Origin: an uncultured SAR116 cluster alpha proteobacterium
GTDB lineage: Bacteria; Pseudomonadota; Alphaproteobacteria; Puniceispirillales; Puniceispirillaceae
DNA length: 23,663 bases
NCBI GenBank assembly: GCA_902520575.1
Contig: CABYOG010000013.1
Span: forward strand, 1 to 23,663
Direction: 5' to 3'
Shown: positions 7,305-13,633 of the stretch, one piece after another
Position numbering within the stretch: position 1 is the first letter of the stretch
How the letters are laid out: every line of letters starts with the position of its first letter
The notes under the pieces: model-generated
What the model saw: only the letters and a program-made list of their open reading frames with translations
Database searches by the model: none
Told to the model about the DNA's origin: nothing
Translations under genes and position numbers: made by a program

Positions 7305-7898
7305 ATGACCTGGTTTGCGCGGAACCTCACCAAGCTAATTTCAGCGCTGCCTTTTTGTGTGTTTATTTTTCTGTTAGAAATTAGCATAACAGTCCTTACA
7401 GCCCCTCCGTCATCTGCCTGCTGTTATGATCCGCCAGAATACGGCGATGGAGCAGAGCAGGCACAACCACCAACTGATGACCTGTCAGGTCAGGGGGGTG
7501 AGGACAGCGCAACTGCTACAGTTGTGCCAGAACAAGCGCAACTTCTGCTCTATTCCTCAGAGCCCTCCGAACAACAGGACCCGTCATCTGCAGGCGCTGG
7601 TGTTAAGAATTTCGGGCTAATCAGACAATTCATGGCTGATGGTCAATACCTGCGAGCCAGGCAGATGGCAGAGAAGCAGCTTGAGGCACGCCCATTTGAT
7701 TTTCAGCTTTGGGGACTGCTGGAGACAATTTACAGCAAGATGGGGCTTCAAAACAAAACCAGGACGGCAGCAAGGAATGAAGAACTGATGAATCCGAGGA
7801 GGCGACCACCTCTGCAACCTGCTCCGCAAATGTCACAGCAGAAACGCTATATTGCTAAGCTTCTTCAAGCGATAGGTGAATATAAACCTGTCGAATAA
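7305..7898 (+). CDS. Unknown protein with N-terminal membrane/signal segment and TPR-like tail
   Basis: The 197-residue product starts with one hydrophobic segment (about residues 12-33, LISALPFCVFIFLLEISITVL), which is a signal anchor or signal peptide. A linker of about 60 residues rich in Gln, Pro, Ser, Glu and Asp follows, which is probably disordered. The C-terminal half resembles a short TPR-like helical unit (MADGQYLRARQMAEKQLEARPFDF, then QLWGLLETIYSKMG), and the tail is basic and Pro-rich. This suggests an exported or membrane-tethered adaptor, but I recognise no named family. The ATG at 7305 follows a GGATGAAG stretch. It is a single gene, preceded by about 200 bases of AT-rich DNA and followed by the mmcB-like gene after 104 bases. 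Confidence 0.7.
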   Translation: MTWFARNLTKLISALPFCVFIFLLEISITVLTAPPSSACCYDPPEYGDGAEQAQPPTDDLSGQGGEDSATATVVPEQAQLLLYSSEPSEQQDPSSAGAGVKNFGLIRQFMADGQYLRARQMAEKQLEARPFDFQLWGLLETIYSKMGLQNKTRTAARNEELMNPRRRPPLQPAPQMSQQKRYIAKLLQAIGEYKPVE

Positions 7899-7903
7899 AG
7901 CTG

Positions 7904-7923
7904 GTTCATGCTAGTTCTATAAT
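7904..7923 (+). promoter_or_regulatory. Candidate mmcB promoter: GTTC direct repeat abutting a perfect -10
   Basis: GTTC-N6-GTTC (7904-7917) is followed directly by TATAAT (7918-7923), a perfect -10 hexamer. The -35 region 17 bases upstream is poor. Alphaproteobacterial LexA binds GTTC-N7-GTTC, so this differs by one base of spacing. It lies 79 bases before the MmcB-family gene, whose homologue in Caulobacter belongs to the DNA damage response. Confidence 0.4.
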
Positions 7924-8002
7924 GTCAATTCAACCAGAATCTAATCAGGCTAATATCTATTTACAGTCTTTGTCTTAGAATGGATCCGCAGAGCAGCTTG
8001 TC

Positions 8003-8455
8003 ATGTCAAATACTTCAGCCACACCGAAAGATAAACGACATATTGATAATCTATCTGCAGAAAGAATTACAACAGCTGTCGCCAGTTTTTTTCAAGAGAT
8101 GGGTGATGCCACCTTGTCTGAGTTTACCTTGAAAACTGGGCGCCGGGTTGATCTGATTTCACTGAGTCGTAGCCAGCATATAGCCATTATTGAGGTAAAA
8201 TCCTCTCTAGCTGATTTTTCCAGTGACAAGAAATGGCAGAATTATCTGGACTGGGCAGACCAATTTTATTTTGCTGTTGCAGAGAATTTTCCGGTCGAGC
8301 GTTTGGCAGATGAAATGCGCTGCGGGATTCTCATCACAGATGGGTTTGATACGCATATCCTGCGTGAGGCGCCATTGCGTAAATTGCCTACACAGCGTCG
8401 CAATCATCTTATCCGGCGGCTTGCCTTTGCAGCGATGACGCGGCTGTCTGCATAG
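8003..8455 (+). CDS. mmcB: MmcB family DNA repair protein (PD-(D/E)XK nuclease-like)
   Basis: The 150-residue protein matches the MmcB family, short alphaproteobacterial proteins with a restriction-endonuclease-like core. The catalytic signature is visible as Asp50 in RRVDLISL followed by Glu64-x-Lys66 in AIIEVKSS, with Glu40 on the preceding helix as a likely helper. The conserved segment DFSSDKKWQNYLDWADQFYFAV comes next, and then ERLADEMRCGILITDG. The Caulobacter homologue is a damage-inducible gene linked to survival after mitomycin C. The chemistry is predicted as DNA cleavage but has not been shown here. The start at 8003 gives the usual length. The gene lies alone between an unknown gene and the convergent permease gene 18 bases away. 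Confidence 0.87.
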   Translation: MSNTSATPKDKRHIDNLSAERITTAVASFFQEMGDATLSEFTLKTGRRVDLISLSRSQHIAIIEVKSSLADFSSDKKWQNYLDWADQFYFAVAENFPVERLADEMRCGILITDGFDTHILREAPLRKLPTQRRNHLIRRLAFAAMTRLSA

Positions 8456-8473
8456 GTGGAACTCATAGCCTGC

Positions 8474-9310
8474 TTATTGTGTAGCCAGCAAGTGTTCGCG
8501 ATGTAAGCAATAGATCCCTGCTGCAATTACCAGGATTGTACCCAAAAAAGACAGTCCGTCAGGAAGGTGTCCTGTAAGCAGGCAACTCAATATAGTTGCA
8601 AACACAACCGCTGTATATCGAAAGGGGGTAACAAAGCTGACATCCCCAACACGCATTGTAGCAATGCTCAACACATATGCCGCAGGTATTGCAAGTGCTG
8701 CACCGCTCATCAAGAACCAGCTGGATGGTGATGGTGCCTGCCAGCCAGTAGCCACAGTGGCCATGCCGCCTGCAACCGTAACTGCGAGCGCCGTAACCAA
8801 TGCAACAAGAAATGAGGGGGTCTGCACACTCAACTGGCGAGTCAAAACATCACGGGCTGCGATCAGGATTGCCGCCATCAGTACAGACAAGGAAAATACA
8901 GAAAAACCATCCAGCCCCGGCTTGATGATAAGCATCACGCCAATAAAACCGGTGACAACCGCCATCCATCGCCGCCATCCGACCTTTTCTCGCAGGATAA
9001 TTGCGCCAAATGCAGTAAGAATTAATGGAATCGCCTGTAGAACAGCTGTCACGTGAGCCAGTGACAATTGTGACAGCGCTAGCAGAAACAAAAACGTGAT
9101 TGCAATTTCCATTCCTGTTCGGCAGGCAATGATACTGCGGTCGCTGCGTGGCACAACTGTAAAAAGCTGATGCCGCTGCAGGCAGATCAGCATAAGCATG
9201 GGACAAACAAGTAGCCCGCGCAGAAAAACACCCTGAACGATAGACAGTTCTGTAAAAACAAGCTTCATCATAAAATCATTCAGAACGAAGGCAAGGGAAG
9301 CGCCTGTCAT
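8474..9310 (-). CDS. EamA/DMT family transporter
   Basis: The 278-residue product is an integral membrane protein with about ten predicted hydrophobic helices in two EamA repeats, the layout of drug/metabolite transporters. The first repeat holds LSLAHVTAVLQAIPLILTAF followed by LREKVGWRRW, and the second holds RVGDVSFVTPFRYTAVVFA, both typical EamA boundaries. Members export amino acids, nucleosides or other metabolites, and the substrate cannot be read from sequence. The frame extends 34 codons further to an ATG at 9412, but that would overlap the upstream methyltransferase by over 80 bases and add a hydrophilic tail. The ATG at 9310 has AAGGGAG (9319-9325) eight bases before it and starts directly at the first helix. 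The methyltransferase gene ends 19 bases upstream, so the two are very likely co-transcribed. Confidence 0.88.
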   Translation of the reverse strand: MTGASLAFVLNDFMMKLVFTELSIVQGVFLRGLLVCPMLMLICLQRHQLFTVVPRSDRSIIACRTGMEIAITFLFLLALSQLSLAHVTAVLQAIPLILTAFGAIILREKVGWRRWMAVVTGFIGVMLIIKPGLDGFSVFSLSVLMAAILIAARDVLTRQLSVQTPSFLVALVTALAVTVAGGMATVATGWQAPSPSSWFLMSGAALAIPAAYVLSIATMRVGDVSFVTPFRYTAVVFATILSCLLTGHLPDGLSFLGTILVIAAGIYCLHREHLLATQ

Positions 9311-9318
9311 CAAAGCGG

Positions 9319-9325
9319 CTCCCTT
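9319..9325 (-). promoter_or_regulatory. Ribosome binding site deciding the EamA permease start
   Basis: On the minus strand this reads AAGGGAG, eight bases before the ATG at 9308-9310. It supports that start over the longer frame from 9412, which has no such site. Confidence 0.65.
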
Positions 9326-9329
9326 GTTG

Positions 9330-10016
9330 TTATCGCTGAGCTTTGCGCAATTTCGTAATGTGGCGTTCATGTTTTTCTTTGCAAATGATGAAGGTTGTGT
9401 CTTGGGGAACAAATTGGGTAGGTGCCGCGCTTACCGCGCCAAATCGGCTGGCGAGCTTTTCTGCAAATGCCTTTGGGTTCACATAGAAGATATGATTATT
9501 GATTTTAGCTGTTTCAAGGCTGGTGATGTTGAGGATTAGCCCATATCGGACGCGCGCCCAGCTAACAGCTAAATGGCGCAAAATATAATCTTCCCAAAGC
9601 TCATAATCATCGGTGTGACAAAGATTAAACGTGCCTACAAATACAGCAAAATCAACAGGGTGTTTGGGCTTCCGGCCCAGTGAAAAGCGATGTTCATGTA
9701 AGGCATGTTCGCGTTTGCAATAGTTCACCATCTCAGGTGTAATATCCACTCCGCTGTAGTCTATTTGATGCCAGGCAGGTTTACTCTGGATATAGTGAAA
9801 CAGAGCCCCATAACCACAGCCAATATCTGCAATGCAGAAGCTAGTTGAACCAAACTCAGCCTGCATAGTTGCGAGCGCCTGCTCAAAGCGGGCTGTCTGA
9901 CTAACCCGTGAGGACCAGAAAACCCCCTCTGCATGTGCGCCCTTTTCTTTAAAACGACGGGTATAGGCAGACTTGATAGAGGATTCAAACAAGGATTGAC
10001 TTAGGCGTCTAAACAT
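9330..10016 (-). CDS. Class I SAM-dependent methyltransferase
   Basis: The 228-residue product has a Rossmann-type methyltransferase core. Motif I is ADIGCGYG at residues 63-70, which binds S-adenosylmethionine. It is followed by the acidic end of strand two in YSGVDITPEMV and a motif IV-like strand FAVFVGTFN. The N-terminal 55 residues are helical and basic (SIKSAYTRRFKEKGAHAEGVFW). The mid-region conserved in this group, LWEDYILRHLAVSWARVRYGLILN, suggests a small-molecule methyltransferase, but the substrate is unknown. The ATG at 10016 is the first start after the noncoding region upstream. The gene is followed on the same strand by the EamA permease, so the pair might make and export, or protect against, one compound; that is inference. 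Confidence 0.85.
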   Translation of the reverse strand: MFRRLSQSLFESSIKSAYTRRFKEKGAHAEGVFWSSRVSQTARFEQALATMQAEFGSTSFCIADIGCGYGALFHYIQSKPAWHQIDYSGVDITPEMVNYCKREHALHEHRFSLGRKPKHPVDFAVFVGTFNLCHTDDYELWEDYILRHLAVSWARVRYGLILNITSLETAKINNHIFYVNPKAFAEKLASRFGAVSAAPTQFVPQDTTFIICKEKHERHITKLRKAQR

Positions 10017-10618
10017 CGTTTTTTCTACTAGCTATATTGTTGTACGGTTGTGGGCTAAAAATAACTCAGTTCATTTTTTATATTATGTAACGGAAGGAAA
10101 CTGGTTCTATTTTTTATAGAATTTCACAGCCGCATTGAATAATTTATGTTCGCTGTAGATATCTCTGACATCTTTTTCCAAAATTTACTTGGCTACATAA
10201 TAATACATTTGAAATAGACCATGCATTTGCAGAATCCATGTTGCCTCATCAAGGGAAAAAGGCCGAATGATTGTTGCGGACACCTGGGAATGATTTTTTG
10301 GTGCCAGTGCATTGCAAAAATCATGGATTAAAGCGGCAACCATGAGTTTAATATATGCTACATCTCGCCCCGCGCTTAGCTGTCTGCGGAGAATAGTCGG
10401 GTTATTTGATTAGGTGGCTAGCCAGACTACTTTTAAGCCCTTTGAGAGTGGTCCAAGTTGCGGTTCGGCAGGCCGCGAATATAATCTAATTCGAGCTTAT
10501 AAAAAAATTCATAATTTTCAACCGAGCCTTAGCCGACGCCGCGAAAGAAAAAAAGCTATCTTAGGTCTTTTCATCATCAAAGCTCTCTATTAGTCACGCT
10601 GGGCATCGGAGGTTCTAC
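10017..10618. other. Gene-free AT-rich stretch upstream of the methyltransferase and the ParA cluster
   Basis: About 600 bases with no acceptable reading frame on either strand. It must hold the promoter of the leftward methyltransferase gene. Visible structures are TTCTAT-TTTTT-ATAGAA (10105-10121), a longer imperfect hairpin ATGATTTTTTG/CAAAAATCAT (10290-10324), and the 10-base palindrome TGGCTAGCCA (10415-10424). I looked for known RNAs (SRP RNA, RNase P, tmRNA, 6S) and saw none of their conserved cores. Confidence 0.5.
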
Positions 10619-10718
10619 ATGGCAAGCATTTGATGCCGCCTGTCAAATGAAAATTTTGCTGTTTATTTTTTCTTTTTTTTACCTGTTTTGCTCTAACATG
10701 GCCGCTATTGACAGTTGA
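10619..10718 (+). other. Chain of three overlapping mini-ORFs ending in a 23-residue hydrophobic peptide
   Basis: GGAGG eight to twelve bases before ATG 10619 starts a 4-codon frame whose TGA overlaps an ATG at 10633. That 5-codon frame ends in a TGA overlapping an ATG at 10647. The third frame runs 23 codons to TGA at 10716-10718; it begins MKILLFIF, is very Phe-rich, has one Cys (residue 15) and ends AAIDS. Overlapping stop-start pairs and a strong first ribosome binding site suggest translational coupling, but frames this short can arise by chance. Confidence 0.3.
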
Positions 10719-10736
10719 TATTTGCGGGTGTTTCAT
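10708..10736 (+). promoter_or_regulatory. Candidate sigma-70-type promoter for the SHOCT-like gene
   Basis: TTGACA (10708-10713), a perfect -35, is followed after exactly 17 bases by TTTCAT (10731-10736), a 4-of-6 match to the -10 consensus. Transcription would begin near 10743, eight bases before the ATG at 10751. This argues against the in-frame TTG at 10715 as start, since it lies inside the promoter. Confidence 0.45.
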
Positions 10737-10750
10737 GCACAACGGTAGCT

Positions 10751-11305
10751 ATGACTAACATCCAGCTCCCAGTTTTTGTCACTGACCTTTTCTCCATGTA
10801 CGGGATAACCGATCCGGCGCGGATGTTGATTATACTGCTAAGCTTGGTTCTTGGAATATTATTAGTTCTTATCATGGTAATTGCTTTTCGTGGTCGATCA
10901 TCTGGCAGCAACTTATCTCATCAGAAAGGAGAGGTTGCTGACTCATCTAGAGCTAAGACGCAAGTGCCTGAACCTATCATTTCCAAATCCACTCAGCCTG
11001 AAGAGGGTGACGCTTTGACTTCACAGAGACCGAGTATCATGGAAAATTCTGAATTGGTATCAGAGCAGGTTGAAGATTTTCAGATTTTCAAACGCCCAAG
11101 ACAAAAATCAACTCCTGCAGAACAGACAGCACCCTCCTTAGATGTAAAAGACTCAATTTCTACGGCGGATCAGCTCCGGCGTATCGAGCAGGAGATGGTC
11201 AGACTACGCGGCCTCTATCAGGGTGGTCACATTACCCGAGAAATGTATATTGATGACACCCGTTCATTATATCTTCAGGCGCGCGAATTATCATCCATAT
11301 CCTAA
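10751..11305 (+). CDS. Membrane-anchored protein with SHOCT-like C-terminus, unknown function
   Basis: The 184-residue product has one strong transmembrane helix (about residues 25-46, LIILLSLVLGILLVLIMVIAF) followed by FRGRSS, so the long tail should be cytoplasmic. The middle 80 residues are polar, rich in Ser, Glu, Gln and Pro, and probably disordered. The C-terminal 45 residues (ADQLRRIEQEMVRLRGLYQGGHITREMYIDD) resemble the SHOCT/short C-terminal helical pair with its L-x-x-L-x-x-x-G-x-I-x-x-x-x-Y pattern, often an oligomerisation module. The ATG at 10751 is preferred because the candidate promoter ends just before it. It is the first of three same-strand genes that include a ParA-type ATPase. 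A link to that ATPase is inferred from position only. Confidence 0.65.
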   Translation: MTNIQLPVFVTDLFSMYGITDPARMLIILLSLVLGILLVLIMVIAFRGRSSGSNLSHQKGEVADSSRAKTQVPEPIISKSTQPEEGDALTSQRPSIMENSELVSEQVEDFQIFKRPRQKSTPAEQTAPSLDVKDSISTADQLRRIEQEMVRLRGLYQGGHITREMYIDDTRSLYLQARELSSIS

Positions 11306-11336
11306 TCCGATTTTCCCAAGTATTTTCAAATGTCAA

Positions 11337-11382
11337 ATAACCGACGAGACTGGCCATAGTAAAGGGCATCACGGTCGGTTAT
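11337..11382. repeat. Perfect 9-base inverted repeat between the SHOCT-like and membrane-protein genes
   Basis: ATAACCGAC (11337-11345) and GTCGGTTAT (11374-11382) are exact reverse complements separated by 28 bases. No T-run follows, so a simple intrinsic terminator is unlikely. It lies 55 bases before the next gene and could be a paired operator or the stem of a leader RNA. Confidence 0.5.
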
Positions 11383-11437
11383 GATCTGTGCCTAAGGCAA
11401 TTATATTGGTAAATTAAAGGGACATGAAGTTTAGCTG

Positions 11438-12064
11438 ATGGCAAAAAAACAACAGGCAAGCAAAGTAACTGCTCAGAAAAACCTGCATGAACAAGCCATT
11501 CTAGATCAACGCTTATCCCAACTTGAAGTTAGTATTTTTATTATTGGTCTCTTTTGCTTGTTTGTTTTTGGGGCTGTGTTTCTGAATAACCAGATATTGA
11601 AGAACCATACTGTTCAAATGACTAGCCGGGCCCAGTCTGTTGCTGACTGGGTCGCAGCGTCCTATAAAGTGCGAATGCGGAATGCAGGACTTGTTCCTAA
11701 ACGTTGTCAGCGTGCCAAAAGCCCTCTATCCATGTGTTTTCAGGATATGGTTTCTCCTGGACAACCTCTGGAAGGTTTAAAAAATATTTATGCGGCGGAT
11801 CATGAAATTGCCCCTGCTTTTGCCTTTGTGGCCGTGCCGCATTTGGGTGAATTACTGGCAAGTTGCCTTGACTTACCTTCGCCTATTTATATTTCTGCTC
11901 CTGGGCAGAGCTGGGAGGGTCGGCCAGAAAATTGGACAGGCGTGATTATTGTCCAGCCAGCTACTTTGTTGGATAATTTATCCTCAGTGGCCAACAGTCT
12001 GTCTGTGGGCTATTGTGATAGAAAACAAAGGCTGGTTTGGGTGGGTTCTCCTGTTTCTTTTTAA
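11438..12064 (+). CDS. Single-pass membrane protein with four extracytoplasmic cysteines, unknown function
   Basis: The 208-residue product has a basic, helical cytoplasmic N-terminus, one transmembrane helix at about residues 31-50 (VSIFIIGLFCLFVFGAVFLN) and a C-terminal domain of about 155 residues that should face the periplasm. That domain holds four cysteines (90, 100, 143, 193), suggesting disulfides, and a conserved-looking strand-rich part (PIYISAPGQSW, WTGVIIVQPATLL). I recognise no family. A 4-codon frame (11424-11438) preceded by AAAGGGA ends in a TGA that overlaps the ATG, so translation may be coupled. The gene is between the SHOCT-like gene and the ParA-type gene, all on one strand. 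A secretion, pilus or envelope-assembly partner is possible but unproven. Confidence 0.68.
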   Translation: MAKKQQASKVTAQKNLHEQAILDQRLSQLEVSIFIIGLFCLFVFGAVFLNNQILKNHTVQMTSRAQSVADWVAASYKVRMRNAGLVPKRCQRAKSPLSMCFQDMVSPGQPLEGLKNIYAADHEIAPAFAFVAVPHLGELLASCLDLPSPIYISAPGQSWEGRPENWTGVIIVQPATLLDNLSSVANSLSVGYCDRKQRLVWVGSPVSF

Positions 12065-12178
12065 CAATGCCGTAAAATAGGAAGGTAGAGCTTTAAACTG
12101 TCTTAATTATGGCGTTTATGATACATTGGCAGTGATTTTGCAGAGTGATGACTTTTGAATATAAAAACAGGATAAAAA

Positions 12179-12904
12179 ATGGAACAAGGCCAGTCCATTT
12201 TTGTGGGTAATATCAAAGGCGGTGTGGGGAAGAGCACGATTACGGCTTTTCTCTATGATTATTTCAGGACATGTTTTCCTAAACGCCCGATCCAAATGTT
12301 GGATACAGATCGTCAAGGTACATCCTTTGAATTGCTTAGTTCTGTTGCTAACGAACGTGATATCCGACATGTTCCTGTCAGCGATAGGTTTGATGGCCTA
12401 AGTCTTGTTACATTGGACAGTGTTATGCGCCGCATGCGCTCAAACGCGGAGTCTCTGACTATTGTGGATACTGGTGCAGGGTGGCCGGGTAATGTTTGGC
12501 AAATTGCGATGATGTGTGAATGTATTATCATCCCAACGTCACTGTCCTGGGCTGATTTACGGCCAACTGTTGAATTCGTGCGCGAGATGGATGAACGGAA
12601 AGAAAGTGGTGGGTCTGTTACCCCCCACCTTATCATTGTGCCTAACCGTATTCCTCCGGCACAACGCGACCTGTCTGCTATTTCTAAAATCCTTGAGGGC
12701 CTGAATGTAGTTCTTGCCCCGCCTCTCTCTGATTTGTCGCTTGTTCGCCAAATGTCTAGTGAATTCAAAGGTCTAAGTGATGCAAAGGGAACTCGTTTTT
12801 ACACAGAATTTGAGCGGCTTGGTGATTTTATCCGCGACTATGTTTTGTCAGGTAAGCTTAGCCAAATGTTCGAAGCTGAGCTGCAGAACAGCGGCTCCAT
12901 TTAA
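12179..12904 (+). CDS. Orphan ParA/MinD-type ATPase
   Basis: The 241-residue product belongs to the deviant Walker A ATPases: KGGVGKST at residues 13-20 with the signature lysine 13 as well as lysine 18. A Walker A' aspartate follows in MLDTDRQGTSF, and a Walker B-type strand is IVDTGAGWPG. Such proteins dimerise on ATP and position plasmids, chromosomes, flagella, chemoreceptors or secretion machines. No ParB, parS-like repeats, MinC/MinE or FlhF is nearby, so this is not a chromosome partition locus. There is no N-terminal helix-turn-helix. The ATG at 12179 has AGGA about eight bases before it. It lies 114 bases after the single-pass membrane protein gene. The closest comparison would be solitary ParA-like proteins such as VirC1 or BcsQ types, but no partner gene settles this. 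Confidence 0.85.
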   Translation: MEQGQSIFVGNIKGGVGKSTITAFLYDYFRTCFPKRPIQMLDTDRQGTSFELLSSVANERDIRHVPVSDRFDGLSLVTLDSVMRRMRSNAESLTIVDTGAGWPGNVWQIAMMCECIIIPTSLSWADLRPTVEFVREMDERKESGGSVTPHLIIVPNRIPPAQRDLSAISKILEGLNVVLAPPLSDLSLVRQMSSEFKGLSDAKGTRFYTEFERLGDFIRDYVLSGKLSQMFEAELQNSGSI

Positions 12905-12944
12905 TCAACTTTTCGAGCTGCTCCATCTGAATATGAAAATTATC

Positions 12945-13483
12945 TTAGCCTGTCTGTATCAACCGTTGCGCCACCCATTTGTAAAAATGATATGTTGAAT
13001 AGTCCATAAATGCAGAAAATTTTCCACCGTCATAAGATGGGGCCATACGTCCGGCCTGCATGCCTTCTAAACCTCGATATCTTCCATAAACACATCTTTC
13101 CACATCGCCGCATTTTTGGCCCGCATTAAGGCATAATCAGCTGACAGCATTTAAGCGTCCGCGTAATAGAAGGCAATGCGTTCAGTGATGGTTTTCTGAC
13201 CTTTTGGTAAAAGCACGATGGCAAAGGTGTGGTCTTTGTGAACCCCATACAGAACATTTGGGAAAAATGCGCAATATTCAGCAGCCCTGCTCCATTTTTC
13301 TGACGGGCCTCTAAATTTTGATAATTGTTGCCCGTCATCCGAAATTTGTGCCGCATAGACATTACTCCCTTGGCCAGCATAGGCTGGCAGCTTCCAGAAT
13401 GTTATAATGGTCTTTTGAGCGGGAATAGCTATTCGGCAGGCCTTGTGCGCCTTCAATTGGTTGCATAACTGAAACAAACTCAT
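12945..13483 (-). pseudogene. Decayed C-terminal half of a Rieske-type ring-hydroxylating oxygenase alpha subunit
   Basis: On the minus strand three pieces read like the catalytic domain of a Rieske non-heme iron oxygenase large subunit. Piece one (13483 to 13151) contains KFRGPSEKW, the family hallmark FFPNVLYGVHKDH and LLPKGQKTITERIAFYYAD, then a TAA. Piece two continues in the same frame past that stop (YALMRAKNAAMWKDVF) and stops again near 13080. Piece three, in another frame, reads GMQAGRMAPSYDGGKF and YHFYKWVAQRLI and ends at 12945. Together they follow the order of an intact oxygenase C-terminus. The N-terminal Rieske cluster domain (CxH and CxxH) is absent. A part upstream of 13483 may also survive in a shifted frame (HFYPNQENSDMDEF). 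At least one frameshift, two internal stops and a large N-terminal deletion mark it as non-functional. The substrate of the ancestor cannot be told. Confidence 0.72.
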
Positions 13484-13633
13484 CCATATCGCTGTTTTCC
13501 TGGTTGGGGTAGAAGTGTATTTCTCCTTTTATGAAAATCAGCCTAGTCAGGTAAATTTTGCTTGTCTATTCTGCTCAGGTCGTGAAAGTCGAATTTGCGA
13601 AAGTCGGTTAGAAACCATGTTTAGTGACAATTG

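Noticed and set aside
8664..9056. Plus-strand frame of 130 codons opposite the permease
   Set aside because: Shadow of the transmembrane gene; composition shows no structure and no ribosome binding site.
9311..9412. Longer N-terminus of the EamA permease
   Set aside because: It would overlap the methyltransferase gene by 83 bases, adds a hydrophilic tail, and lacks the AAGGGAG found before the ATG at 9310.
10017..10618. Housekeeping RNA gene (SRP RNA, RNase P, tmRNA, 6S)
   Set aside because: None of their conserved core sequences could be found on either strand.
10715..10750. TTG start extending the SHOCT-like gene by 12 codons
   Set aside because: It lies between the -35 and -10 of the candidate promoter, has no ribosome binding site, and the ATG at 10751 fits better.
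12137..12165. Promoter TTTGCA-N17-TATAAA directly before the ParA-type gene
   Set aside because: The -10 is good, but the start would fall about seven bases before the ATG and cut off the ribosome binding site; left undecided.
13126..13380. Minus-strand frame of 84 codons inside the decayed oxygenase
   Set aside because: It is in a different frame from the recognisable oxygenase sequence and shows no protein-like pattern of its own.
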